Positions 22,610-33,639 of a stretch of DNA of 64,000 nt are shown piece after piece. Source of the DNA: Pomphorhynchus laevis. Its lineage: Eukaryota > Acanthocephala > Palaeacanthocephala > Echinorhynchida > Pomphorhynchidae. Made by a program: the position numbers and the translations under genes. The notes under the pieces are model-generated. The model had not been told where the DNA came from. It saw only the letters and a program-made list of their open reading frames with translations, and ran no database searches. The DNA lies in the NCBI GenBank assembly GCA_012934845.2, contig WNNJ02003795.1:1-64000 (forward strand). Reading direction: 5' to 3'. Position 1 is the first letter of the stretch, and every line of letters begins with the position of its first letter.

Positions 22610-23335
22610 AAATGGCAACACGAGGGAATTTGATCCTCTGCCAAAACATCTTAGAAGCTGACCGATAATCAAGTTCGATACGCTCACCAAATTTCACCCA
22701 AGTGGCGTTATTTGACTCATCAACTGCTAGAGCTGCAGCTCTTTTGGAATGTCGATACCTGTATTAGCATCCACTGACTGTCAGTCACTTATTTCCGATG
22801 AACGGCAGCTCTTACTATTGGTGTCCACCAAGCAGTTCGAGGATTGCCTCCACGACAGGCATCGACGATCATCAAACTGCAGAGCTTCTAAGTCGCTTTG
22901 TTAAGCGAAATTTTGAACATAGATCATTCTTGTTCGATATTCTCCACCTTTTCTCGCAATTAGGCAAAGCCCACCCGGATATAGTTAGTAAAGACTTCAC
23001 TTACATAAGCATCTACCAGACGTTCCAAACGAACCCCAACACTACTTTTAGGTTTCCCATATCTGTCTGGTAGCCTACTTTACCATCGAATCTTACTAAC
23101 TTTAAAGTAGTGATCGGTCGACAGTTAAACTCCTCTCTTTTAAAGTGTGTTCAAGACATATCGTCGCAAATCATATGATACGATTACGAAATCGATCATT
23201 GATTGTTGACTAATATCGTGATGCCATTGTATTGCTGGATCTCTTAATGTTCGAACATGTTGTTGGAAGAGTACATGACGATGTACAATAAACAGGCTTT
23301 TTGCGTAATTTGGATAAAGTGCGTCAAACTGGAAA
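22610..23335 (-). mobile_element. RTE-clade LINE, copy C (endonuclease end and linker only)
   Basis: Minus-strand frames give NNMFEH, SMIDFVIVSYDLRRYVLNT, STDHYFKVSKIRW, and VRLERLVDAYVSEVFTNYIR. These are followed by DACRGGNPRTAWWTPIVRAA. These are the endonuclease C-terminus and endonuclease-RT linker of the same RTE family as copies A and B. The RT is missing and stops are frequent. The low-quality plus-strand ORF across 22798-23073 is only a shadow of it. Confidence 0.8.
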
Positions 23336-23339
23336 GATT

Positions 23340-24485
23340 TAATATCTTCATTTAAAAATTTTACGCAACCTTGGAATTTACACCTAAATTAACAATGAAC
23401 CGCTTACAGATAATGCAACTAATTTGGATTAGTAACGAATTAGAGCAAAAATACAGGTATTACAAGCATACATTAGTTTATTTATTATTCATTAGTTAAT
23501 TTAATAAATAATATTGTCTTCTTAAAAAATATCACAAGCATATTATCAATATTATCACAAGCATTAGAAAACTTTAAATTTGATTGTATATTATAAATTG
23601 AATGTTCACTTGTTTACAATTAGGATAGTGTAAAGAATATTATTAATTTAAAGTTAAATTTTCAATAGCGACTTACATAGGTATTGTATTTTCTTAAAAT
23701 AGTGTATTATATCTTAAAATATTTAACTTTTTTTAGTGGTCCTCGCCGCTAGATAAGGACCGCTAGGTGCAGGCTTGTTAATTTATATTTACATATGAAT
23801 TAATAAAAAATTATAAATATAATAATTAAATGTAAATTAATAAAAAATTTATAAATATCTAAAAGTATTTACTGTCATAAACAACACAACAATTTACTTA
23901 ACATATTAATGATTAAAAGAGCAAGACGTAAGATTAAAAAAGATTAAAAATTAAATGAATGATTGAAAGACATTTGAGCTAAAATTATTAAATAATATTA
24001 CATAATAACATTATAACATTACTGTTAAAATTACATTTGTGTGCTATCTAATCCTATGCTTAGCACAAAAAATTATCCACACGATAAAATTTCTGTTATA
24101 CAAATTTAAAAAAACGTTGTAACAATTTAAATAAAATCAATTTTATCGTATGGATATAATTTATTATGCCTAAGCAGATGATTATTACATTAATAACAAT
24201 TAGTAATAACATTTAATTAAAGCAACCATTATTCATATAACATCTTTCATCATTCAATAGAACATTGAACTAATAGTAATATACAAATATTTATTTGTTT
24301 TATATGGAAAACAAAATATCTTTAATCCTACGATTAAACAGTATGACTTTTAAGAAGCTTATACTATTATGCTCATACTAAAATAATTTCCAACTCATTT
24401 TATTTCTGAAGACGGCAATGTTGAATTGTTTATTACAACGAAATAAAATGGTTATTTTGGCTTCTAAAAATATAGGTTCAATAAT
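23340..24485. other. AT-rich non-coding DNA
   Basis: No gene or family member recognised. A short G+C-richer phrase (GTGGTCCTCGCCGCTAGA, about 23736) has no visible partner in the window. Confidence 0.45.
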
Positions 24486-24491
24486 TTATTA

Positions 24492-25675
24492 TTAGTCGAC
24501 TTCCAAGGGAGCTGAAGCTCGTAAGGAAGCATCACATCGAATAATAAACGTAAAAAAACATCAAGAGTTCACGAGATCAGGCTTTAGGCGTTCTTTGAAT
24601 TGCACAGCAGAAGAGCTGTTGATTACACCAGGTGATAATCCATTCCATCGTTTACAGACGCGATCCATCACTGTCGTGCAATTTGTTCGATGCTTTGAGC
24701 GATGCTTTGAGCGATGCTTCAAACATAGCTCGTGTCCACTTAACATTGAGGATTCACGAAGACGGAACAGCTGCTTACACGGATGGCTAGGCACGCGCAG
24801 CGACATCCACACTAGTGTAAGATCTGCAATCAACATCGCATTCAATAGAACTTATACCCAACGTCTCTAGTCTAACTGGATAAGGAATGGAGCGAGTTAC
24901 CGGAACCAAGTGCGTGGCTCTTCTCAAAATGTTGTCGAATTCACTCAATTCTGATTTCAGTTGAGGGTGTGTCGCGTGAGATGCATAGAGCATATGTGAT
25001 TTTAAGAGACTCGAATATACAATGCGTAAAGCCTTTGGCTCAAGTCGTCTAACGTTTTGATGAAAAAATCCTAAAATTCTACGGCATTTTGCAATAATCG
25101 CAGGAGAATGAAGACGAGATTTTAAATTGGAGGAGATAACAACACCTAGATCAGTAAAGTGATTTACTGATTCGATAACTGTTGAGCTGAATTGATAAGA
25201 AGGGGAAGGTAATCGGGATTGACCAATTCTCATATGTCGACATTTACTAGCATTGATTACTAAGCCGTGTGATGAACACCAACTACTAACTTTATCCAAA
25301 TCTGATTGTAGTAGGGGAGAGCTAGGACAACCACGAAATAAAGGGCACCACAGTTTGATGTCATCGGCGTATAATAGGCACTGGTATGTAACATTTTCAG
25401 CGATTTCGTTGATGTAGATATTAAACAAAGTGGGACTAAGGATACAGCCTTGTGGAACACCTTGAGTGAGATAAAAACCATTCAGAAAGAGACTCACCAA
25501 CTCGCACAGCAAAGGAACGTCTACTCAAGAATTCACGTATCCAGAGACAAACGTGCTTTGAGAATCCGTAATTTCCAAGTTTCCACAGTAAAATTGGATG
25601 AACGACCCGATCAAAAGCTTTGAACAAATCAATAAAGACGACATCAACCGGCACCCCCTGTTCGACAAAGCCGGC
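24492..25675 (-). mobile_element. LINE E, CR1-like reverse-transcriptase fragment
   Basis: The minus strand encodes VFIDLFKAFDRVVHPILLWK, then GVPQGCILSPTLFNIYINEI, the catalytic LLYADDIKLW, INASKCRHMRIG, and DLGVVISSNLKSRLHSP. It ends FDNILRRATHLVPVTRSIPY, the C-terminal signature common in CR1-group LINEs. The endonuclease and first RT motifs are absent (5' truncation at about 25675). One frameshift lies near 25450. After the RT, a 12-bp unit (GATGCTTTGAGC) is repeated about three times at 24690-24720, giving KHRSKHRSKHR in one frame. Confidence 0.8.
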
Positions 25676-26110
25676 CTATTTAGAAAATAATTATTTTCAA
25701 TAACTAACTAGTAAAATATTATTTTGCTAACTAATTTATATTAACAATTGTTTAATAGATATATTTGTTCTAAAATTGATATTTTTATTTTATCGTTACA
25801 TTTTGGATGTTGTTCTGACGAAATCTGATTTATTAAATGTAATTACCAATAAAAATTAACATCCGGAAAACTTAGAAGAGAATTCAATAAATTTAATTGT
25901 ATGACATTACATATTTATTGCGATACATTTATCTTTTTCTCAAAATATGGATACATTAATACACCGATTTGAAATGGCATTTAAAATAAGAATATACTTC
26001 GGTATGTTTTTGAGGAACAAAATACAAAAGCTATTTTCAAATACTCTATCGGTCTGAACCAAACAACACCAAAATACAGAAATGGTGTTTCAAAATATCA
26101 AAAACTACAA

Positions 26111-26192
26111 GATGACTGGTTGAGCAATGTTGTATTTTAAATGCATATTAATGACTGGTTGAGCAATGTTGTGTTTAAAATGCATATTATTT
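26111..26192 (+). repeat. 41-bp tandem duplication
   Basis: ATGACTGGTTGAGCAATG plus its flank to GCATATTA occurs twice in a row. A single copy is present at 33570-33612, so the duplication arose here. Confidence 0.75.
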
Positions 26193-26198
26193 AATCAA

Positions 26199-26650
26199 TT
26201 TTTTTACAAGAAATTCACGCGGAATGGTCTCACTCTCTTTAAATAAAAGTTAGCCGATATTAAAGAGACCTGCGCTGGCATTTGCTAGTGATTTTGCTAA
26301 TGATCCTTTTTTTACAAGAAATTCAGGCGGAATGGTCTCACTCTCTTTAAATAAAAGTTAGCCGATATTATAGAGACCTGCGCTGGCATTTGCTAGTGCT
26401 TGTACTAATGATCCTTTTTGGTAAAGCTGTAGTACTGATTTAGTACTCTGATGTTAGTAGAAAATTTTCTAGTACATCATTCACATTGATTCATTCATTG
26501 ATTGCCGTCTGCCAGTCCTCCTCTGCATCCAGTAGTGGGAGAGATCTGGCACTGATGACTCATTGTGATGACGAAACGGCATTCGTCATTCTTTCGCGTC
26601 TGGCTTACATGTTATACAAGAAATTCACGCGGAATGGTCTCACTCTCTTT
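26199..26650 (+). mobile_element. HHR-A element: repeat-flanked insertion with a hammerhead ribozyme
   Basis: Two direct repeats of 108 bp (starting 26206 and 26314 at ACAAGAAATTCA) are followed by a unique stretch holding a hammerhead ribozyme and then a third, partial repeat (from 26616). Each full repeat contains a stem TCTCTTTAA / TTAAAGAGA within GGTCTC...GAGACC. The outside flanks match 33600-33640 continuously, so that locus looks like the empty site. TTTAATCAA occurs at both ends (26190-26198 and 26648-26656), a possible target duplication, though part may be shared by the element's own end. No protein is encoded. It resembles small hammerhead-bearing retroelements (retrozymes) or a PLE derivative. 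Confidence 0.65.
26503..26581 (+). ncRNA. Hammerhead self-cleaving ribozyme
   Basis: All core parts are present in order. Stem III is TGCCGT (26503-26508) with ACGGCA (26576-26581), 6 bp. The cleavage triplet GTC ends at C26509. Stem I is TGCCAG (26510-26515) with CTGGCA (26546-26551), 6 bp, with a 30-nt loop. The core box CTGATGA is 26552-26558. Stem II is TCAT/ATGA with a TGTG loop and one C-C mismatch at its base (26559, 26572). GAAA is 26573-26576. Stem III is the open helix. The mismatch at the base of stem II may weaken cleavage; the 9.6-kb copy has the paired form. Confidence 0.8.
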
Positions 26651-26877
26651 AATCAAATTTGACTTCAAAATGACGCGGTTTTCGGAATCACTGAATTAAT
26701 TTAAATAAAAGAATTTGTATCTAGATATAACCGTTTATCTTTTATGAGCTAATAGTAGTTTTAATTTAAAAAATTGTAATATATTTTTTCCTGATAATAG
26801 CAGCCGCTATCGAAAATTTGATTTTGAATAAATAATATTTTTTCATTCTCTCCCAATTGTAAATAATAAAAAAAAGA

Positions 26878-29850
26878 TTTATTTTAACGTGGCAAATGCG
26901 TGCCAGCGCACGCTTACATGACCACAACAAAACAAAACTGTGAATCAGGTGTCGAGAAGGTGTGAACGGAGGAGGTGTTTGAATGTGATAAAGGAGGGAG
27001 CGCGGCGGACGTCGAGAGGGAGTTGATTCCAGGCGAGTGAGGCGGCGACGAGGAAGGATCGGAGACCGTAGTTGTTGGAGTAATTAGGAACGTGGAGTAA
27101 GAGGGTATGACAGGAACGAAGCGATAGCGAGGTGGGGCGAGTATCGTCTAAGAAAGGAAGGTTGATGAACGATGGGGAGCCGACAGCGATGAGACGAAAA
27201 GTAACGAGAAGAAGGCGGAGTTTGATGCGGATGTGGATGGTGGGCCAGGAGAGTTGGGCAAAATATGTGGATGTGTGGTCGAAGCGACGGAGACGAAAGA
27301 GCACTCGAACGGCGGTGTTGATTATTCGTTGTAGGGGTAGGATGATGGATTTTGGAAAATTGGCGAAAAGGCTAAGGCAGTAATCGATTTTAGGGAAAAG
27401 AAGCGATGAAAGAAGAGACATACAAGAACGGAAGTCGATAAGGGGGCGGATACGGCGGATGTCACGAAGAATTAAGTTAGACGAGCGGACCTTGTCACGG
27501 ACGAAGGGTTTAAGGGAAAGGTGATCATCGAAATGGAAGCCTAAGAAAGTGAGATTGTGGACTATAGGGATGATCGATGAGGCAAAAGATACAATGGGAG
27601 GAGATATGCTTGGTTTACGGGGAAGGATCCACATTATTTTGGACTTTTCGGCGTTTAGAACGAGATGGAGATTGGAGAGACGTTTGTAGATAGAAGAAAG
27701 ACAGTTGGAGGCAGAAATGCCGATATCGTGTATGCGATGTGCGGGTGCATGAGCATAGATTAGAATGTCATCGGCGTATTGCATGACGTTAAAGGAGTAA
27801 GGTTTGATAAATGGAGAGAGATCGCCAAGCAAAAGAGAGAAAAGCAGGGGACCTAGGACTGAACCTTGTGGAACCCCGCAAAAAATAGGGATGGGAGGGG
27901 AGGATGATGAATTAGAACAGACGCGAAAGGAACGGTCGGATAGATATGAGGCGAACCAAGCTACAGAGGAGGAAGAAAATCCGTAATCATAACGAAGGCG
28001 AGAAAGGAGGACGGAGTGGTCGACAATGTCGAATGCGGAGGAGAGGTCGAGGGAGATGATAACACTATATAGAGCCTTGTCTCGAGAAATGAGTAAGTCG
28101 TTGTACACTTTTATGCATGCGATTTCTGTCGAGTGATTAGAGCGGAAAGCGGATTGGAAAGGAGGGTACAGATTGGATGAGGAGAGATAAGCGTTGATTT
28201 GTATTAAGATAAGGCGTTATAAGAGCTTTGAAAGAGTAGGGAGTAGTGAAATGGGGCGATAGCTAGAAGGAAGGGGGGGTCGAGCGATTGTCTCTTAAGG
28301 AGGGGACGAACGATTGCGGATTTCCAGTGTGAAGGGAAGATACGACTGCGGATGGACGAGTTAAACAAGGTTGTGAGAAATGGGGATATCGATGAGCATA
28401 TAGATTTTAATATGTGGGTAGGCAGGGGATCGGCAGGTGAGGTTTTGTTGGGCAAGGACATGAGGACAGATGATACTTCTGTAGGTGATACAGGGAGAAG
28501 ATGAAAGAGTTCCGGAAGGATGAGAGTAGACTGGGCAGAGTGGGATGGGATGGAGACCGGGGTGTGAGAGAGCAGCGTGGATACTTTAGTCTGGAGAAAT
28601 GACGAATAATCATTAGCATTGGTGTTGCAAGGCGTAGAGGAACGAGCCAGGATTGAGTTAAAAGTATGCCAGAGAGTCTTAGAGTTGAATGAAGTGATGA
28701 TTTTATGCTGCCAGAAGGAGTTGCATTTGGTACGTAGTAGGTGGAGATGAGACCGGCGAAGAGCAAGATAGGAATCACGGAAAGACGGAGTGATCGAGCG
28801 GAAATCGCGTCTGAGAGAGCGGTGATAGACTCGAAAAGCATGGCGGAGTCGACGCTTTGAGAGTAGGCATTGGATGTCAAACCATGGGGCACGGTGCAAG
28901 CGACGGTGTGGGTGAGACTTGAAGGGCAAGAGAATATCGAGAGTGGATGTGAGTTCAGAGTCGAAAAGAAAGGCGAGATCGTGAGGAGATGCATATGTTA
29001 TTGTGGGTAATGATAGAGACGATTTGAGTAAGGCAGAGCGGAGAAGGGAGATGTCAAGATTTCTCCAAGGGCGACGTAGGATTGTAGGTGTGTGAGGAGG
29101 GGTGTGGTTGCGAGCGAGATCAAGGGTGATAAGAAAGTGATCGGATAGACCAGGATCAGAGATGGACAGTGAGGTGTGGGCAGCAAAATGATCGGGGACA
29201 GCGATGATGTCGAGTGCCCCGCCAAGTATATGTGTGGGGGCAGTGGAGATTAGTTTGTAATTGTAGTTGGATAGAATGTTGATGAAGCGGATGGAATCTG
29301 TGGAAGAGGGGCGGTCTAGGCGGATATTGAAGTCGCCTAGAACGAGTGAAGGGATTGAGGACAAAGAACAATGAGAAAAGAGGTCAGCGAGTTCGGTAAA
29401 AAATAAGGCTGTAGGAGCTGATGAACCAGGACGGTATACAATGGCGAGATCTAGAGTGATCGGGTTAGAATAACGACAAGTGAGCAATTCAAAAGAGCAA
29501 GGACTGAAAGGGGTATTGATTTTGCGAAGAGACGGTGGGTGACGCGCCGTCACTTAGAGGATTTAGAAGGGCATGAGCTGAGGGGGCGGGCTGATTCGAC
29601 TAGGGAGCAACCGGCAGAGAGCAGACGGCGAATGGAAAGGTCGTCGGAATCTGAGTGCCAGGATTCGGTGAGGCAGAAGAGATCGATGGATTGCTTGGTG
29701 AATAGGTTGAGGATAAGATCGAATTTATTGAGAATAGATCTAGTGTTGAGGAGACCGAGGCGGAAACCGTGTGCTGTGGCGAAAGAGACTAGTGGAGAAG
29801 ACACATGTGGTTTTATTTCAAAATATTTGTACAAGAAAAAACGGTTTTAA
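26878..29850 (-). mobile_element. LINE F, CR1/L2-like non-LTR retrotransposon, lightly damaged
   Basis: A single long coding region on the minus strand spans endonuclease through RT. Its G+C content is markedly above the flanks, indicating a recent insertion. It begins within the endonuclease (RLGLLNTRSILNKFDLILN), so the 5' end is truncated or lies in lost sequence. The 3' end has a short tail with AATAAA just after the stop. Diverged or truncated relatives lie at 33285-33533 and 57400-57770. Confidence 0.85.
26945..29834 (-). pseudogene. LINE F ORF2, endonuclease and reverse transcriptase
   Basis: Endonuclease motifs are LNTRSI, LFCLTESW, LVLGDFNIRLD and the catalytic SDHFLI. The RT shows FRSNHSTEIACIKVYNDLL, SLDLSSAFDIVDHSVLLSRL, GVPQGSVLGPLLFSLLL and the intact catalytic MQYADDILIY. 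The C-terminus SLAWNQLPLDVRRAPSF is typical of CR1/L2 elements. Only about three lesions are seen: a shift near 29553, a shift in a G7 run at 28273-28279, and one in-frame TAA at about 28216. The 387-codon RT block is fully open. Homopolymer location makes a base-calling error possible for one of them. Confidence 0.85.
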
Positions 29851-29987
29851 TGAATATCATGAACGAAAATCGTTCCTGTTATTTCCTTGTACGCAAAACG
29901 AGATTATACGTTCGCCATTGATTTAAAAAATTAGTGAAATACAATTATTTAATAGCATTAAATGTCCTCTTATCTCTCAGTTTCATG

Positions 29988-30185
29988 TTGTTAAGATGCA
30001 AAAGTTAATCAGATCAAAGGCTGAGTTAGTTATTATATATTGCCAAAGCTTTCGCCGTTTAAAAAAGTTTGATAGATAAATAACCTGCAATGAGCCAGTG
30101 ACGAAGCCGTAACGCGACGAAAGCTTTGGCAATATATAATAACTAACTCAGCCTTTGATCTGATTAACTTTTGCATCTTAACAAT
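29988..30185. repeat. Inverted repeat with 67-bp arms
   Basis: The arm 29988-30054 (GTTAAGATGCAAAAGTTAAT through GCCAAAGCTTTCG) is matched essentially perfectly by the reverse complement of 30119-30185. The 64-bp centre contains CCAGTGACGAAGCCG. No ORF. It may be a foldback or miniature inverted-repeat element, or the end of a PLE in inverted arrangement. Confidence 0.8.
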
Positions 30186-30409
30186 TAGTTAAAAATTAAT
30201 TTTATCACAGTAGCATAAATGTATTGACAAATGTACGTTATATTTAACAAGAGGGACTTACATGTTAAGCATATTGCGAGAATTGTCACAAAACAGTTCA
30301 TCTTGCTTTTGTTATATTCACTTACATTTACTGCTCCTATTTCATATTTTTGCCATGTTTTCAACCTTTTATCTGTTGTAAACGTTATTGAATGAATCAT
30401 TTAAGGAAT

Positions 30410-33235
30410 ACAGGTGGGATTAAATTTCGTCTAATCAGATGATCGCGGATTCTACGCGCAATCGCTTTTTCGTAGATCGATACGAGGGAATGTTTAATCG
30501 AGATGGGCCGCAGGTCTTTAGGAGAAGAGACCGGAAACTTTTTTGGAATAAAAACTCTTTTGTTTATATTTAAGCCGACCACATCGGATGGGGTGGCTAA
30601 TAGCATTGTGACAGCCAATTTACTTCTTTGATCAGCTGTCAAAAGCTGACAGACACGAGAAGCGAATGGAGCGACGAATTTGGAGGTGCCCGGAATAGGC
30701 ACCCAGGCGTTGAGAATATCTGGGACAAATAGGTCTCTACTCCTAAAGTCTCCCCAAGGCAGGATTGGTTGCGGAGATTGAGTGGCTTCGGAATTGTGTA
30801 GGGCTAGTGACTCCGCTAAAACTTTATCAAGGCCTATACTACCGATCAACCCAAAGCCCTATCTCTCCAACAAACAAACTTCTCTTTCTTGAATATCTTC
30901 CAAAAGGAAGACCGGGAAGGGTTAAGACGAGCAATGCTCGCCCTATCCCTACTCAGCTGGAACCAATATCTGGTGCCCCAGTATTCATTCGAGAGGGTTT
31001 GCCTGGCGGAGGAAGAGAGATTAGGGAGGTTCAGCAATTTAGCTAGGACCTTGAGTTTTGTCGCAGTGGGATCAAAAATGCGACCTTTATAGGTTGTCGA
31101 AAGCAACGCTGTAGCTTGCGAAGAAAGGTAGAAATTAAATCGGTTAAACTCTCATTTCCAATTCGGGGAAGCATTGAATATCTGCACGGAATAAAGCCAC
31201 TCTAATCGGGTCAAAGTGGAATCTCCTCCGAAGCAGCGTATCCTCCTCTATCCGCCAGCGAATTAGATCATGAGTGGTGAAGAGATGTTGACGCGACTGC
31301 TCCGTGCAGAAGGGTTTTAACAGCCGCCTCTCATGGATCAGTAATAAGTCGAGGAGTGAATTCGTTGATGTGCAATTAAAGGAGGAGGACGGTGGTTTGT
31401 GAATAAGATAACCGATCCTGACTCTGCAGAGTGCTGCATTAATTTAACGACCAGTTCTGTCGTTGAAGTCACTTAGTACCATGTCATAGCTGCTATCGAT
31501 AATCCCATCCAGGAGGTCACGATTCTTCTTAATCTCTCCTGGACGAATGTAGACATTGTCTAGACTGAGACGTTTACCGTTCTTAATGAGTGAAACTACT
31601 GGACAAGACAGGGCTGGACAAGAGTAATTTAGCAAGAAGGAGGACCTTAAAGAGCATTTAACTAAGGTCAAGAGTCCTTGAGAAGAAGAGGAGTGAGGCG
31701 GGGTTATGTACGTAGTATAGTGGGAATATATATGTGCTTAGGGTTAAATCGAGTAATGTTCTGGGGGAGACGGATAGACTGCGTCTCCGGAAAAACTATA
31801 ACATCTGCGTCTCTATCAGATAAAAGTCTAAGGGCAGAAGCACCTCCCGAATTCCACTGAAGAATATTCAGTGAAAAAGGCTCAGGTTTACTCACCATTG
31901 TGGCAGATCAGTTGGACGGGGCAGCCAACCTAGACAGAGCTAGGTGCAGGAGGGTTGCCTATCCTGCCACTAGCCCCATTCGAAGCGGAGCCCTATGGGC
32001 AATGTCTTCATTTCCCGTTGATGCAACATTCTGCTAAATTCGTTTTCTCACTTTTGGGGGGGGGCACTGACTTTGCCGAGCCCCTTTTTTCTTGGACTTC
32101 GGAGAGGGAATAGAGGATAAAGGCTAGGCTTCATGGACCAAACAGAGGGCCGAAACCAGAGGAGCTATCATATGTTTCAGCTTGGTCAAAATGGACTTTC
32201 TAGTGGAGGTCAAAAGATCCAATATATCTGTATTAGTCATTCTGTCAGGGCAGGCCGACACAGCCGAAAAACCAGAAGGACCTTTTGAAGGGGGGCAGGA
32301 AAAGCACTTCTGTACGCCTTGAAGAAAACGCAGCCTCTCGAACAGGCTGGATGTCTGCCAGCACAATTGCTACAGCATGGTGGTGCTTCGAATTTCTCCC
32401 CTTTATTCGAGCTGACACAAGCTTCGGAGCTGCATACTTTACAAATGTGCTTGGAGGAGCAAGACGATCCCCAGTGCCCCTAAGCATGGCATACATTACA
32501 ATGGGGATACGTCCTGTCATCCTGATCTATTATCATAAACTTCAAATTATACCCCATAAAGGGGTTGGAGCCTGATTTCGACAGAGTGAGCGCAGTGTCA
32601 ATGTCAGCCTTACAAAAGGCAACAAGCAATTCTTCACCCAATTTAGACTTAATTGTATGAATACCGTCAATATTAAAGGCCATTTTTAGTGACTGTAAGT
32701 CATCCTCAACCAACATGGAAGGAAGGGGGAAATATTATTTTATTATTTCAACCTCAACCAACATGGGGAATATTATTTTATTCCTCCATGTTGGAAATAA
32801 ATAATTCTAACACGGGGAAATTATTTATTTTTAGAGAAGCCTGTATAGGCTTTAGAGTAATCTTCCCTAATTGGGTCAAGTTCTTCTTAAAAAAATTCGT
32901 ATTCGTACAGAAAATCGGCATTTATGAACGAAATTCTTATTGATGTTTCAAAATAACGAACAGAGTTAAATATAACTCGATTTTTACACGATCGTGTGAA
33001 CTCGTATAAGAATAAATTAAATAGTTTTTGTCTTTCAAGAGGCTTGATAAAGGAGATAATCGCAAGGTTTTGCAATTTTTTAATATGGGAAGTATCCCGG
33101 CCTCTTTGGTAAATAAGTGAAAAAGATCACTAACCTTTAAGTCTTTGTTTGAATTGTTTTGCCTTGAGAAATAATACTCTTACCAGGTCCAGAATCGTTG
33201 ATTTTTGCTGCAAATTCGTTAGAGCTTTGAAGCTC
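30410..33235 (-). mobile_element. LINE C copy 2 (3'-truncated)
   Basis: This is a second member of the LINE C family. RT frames give KKFPVSSPKDLRPISI, IYEKAIARRIRDHL and end at NLIPP, where the copy is cut (30410). Endonuclease frames give LNILQWNSGG and VIVFPETQ; the metal-binding QE is changed to PE. ORF1 zinc-knuckle and GYNLKFMIIDQDDR pieces lie at 32124-32716. Similarity to copy 1 continues to about 33235. A local duplication of CCTCAACCAACATGG lies at 32700-32765. Several frame breaks make it inactive. Confidence 0.85.
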
Positions 33236-33238
33236 CGA

Positions 33239-33287
33239 CACTTGTATGCTGCTCACCATTTTCTAAATGGTGAGCAGCATACAAGTG
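33239..33287. repeat. Perfect hairpin, 23-bp arms, 3-nt loop
   Basis: CACTTGTATGCTGCTCACCATTT is split here as CACTTGTATGCT plus GCTCACCATTT; it is followed by TCT and its exact complement. It lies exactly at the junction between LINE C copy 2 and a LINE F fragment, so it probably formed during that rearrangement. Confidence 0.85.
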
Positions 33288-33533
33288 CAGAAATTTTTTT
33301 ACCCCGCAGAAAATAAGGATGGGAAGGGAGGATGATGAATTTGAACAGACTCGAAAAGAACGGTCTGATAGATATGAGGTAAACCATGCTACGGATGAGG
33401 AAGAAAATCCGTAATCATAACGAAGGCGAGACAGTAGGATGAAGTGGTCGACGATGATGACAGCAGAGGAGAGGTCGAGGGAGATGAGAGAACTATATAG
33501 AGCCTTATCAAGGATACTTGAATATGACGGCAT
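33288..33533 (-). mobile_element. LINE F fragment
   Basis: The minus strand encodes LDKALYSSLISLDLSSAVII, VDHFILLSRLRYDYGFSSSS and YLSDRSFRVCSNSSSS, close to LINE F. The first catalytic region FD is changed to VI. It is cut at FCGV just before the PQGS motif, at the hairpin. Confidence 0.85.
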
Positions 33534-33639
33534 AATTTTACTAACAAATTTAAAATATTAAAAACTACAAGATGACTCGTTAAGCAATGTTGTATTTAAA
33601 ATACATATTATTTAATCAAATTTGCCTTGAAATTGAAGA

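Noticed and set aside
22798-23073. Plus-strand ORF of 91 codons
   Set aside because: The minus strand here is RTE endonuclease, which explains the sequence.
27132-27986. Arginine-rich plus-strand ORFs
   Set aside because: They are antisense shadows of LINE F.
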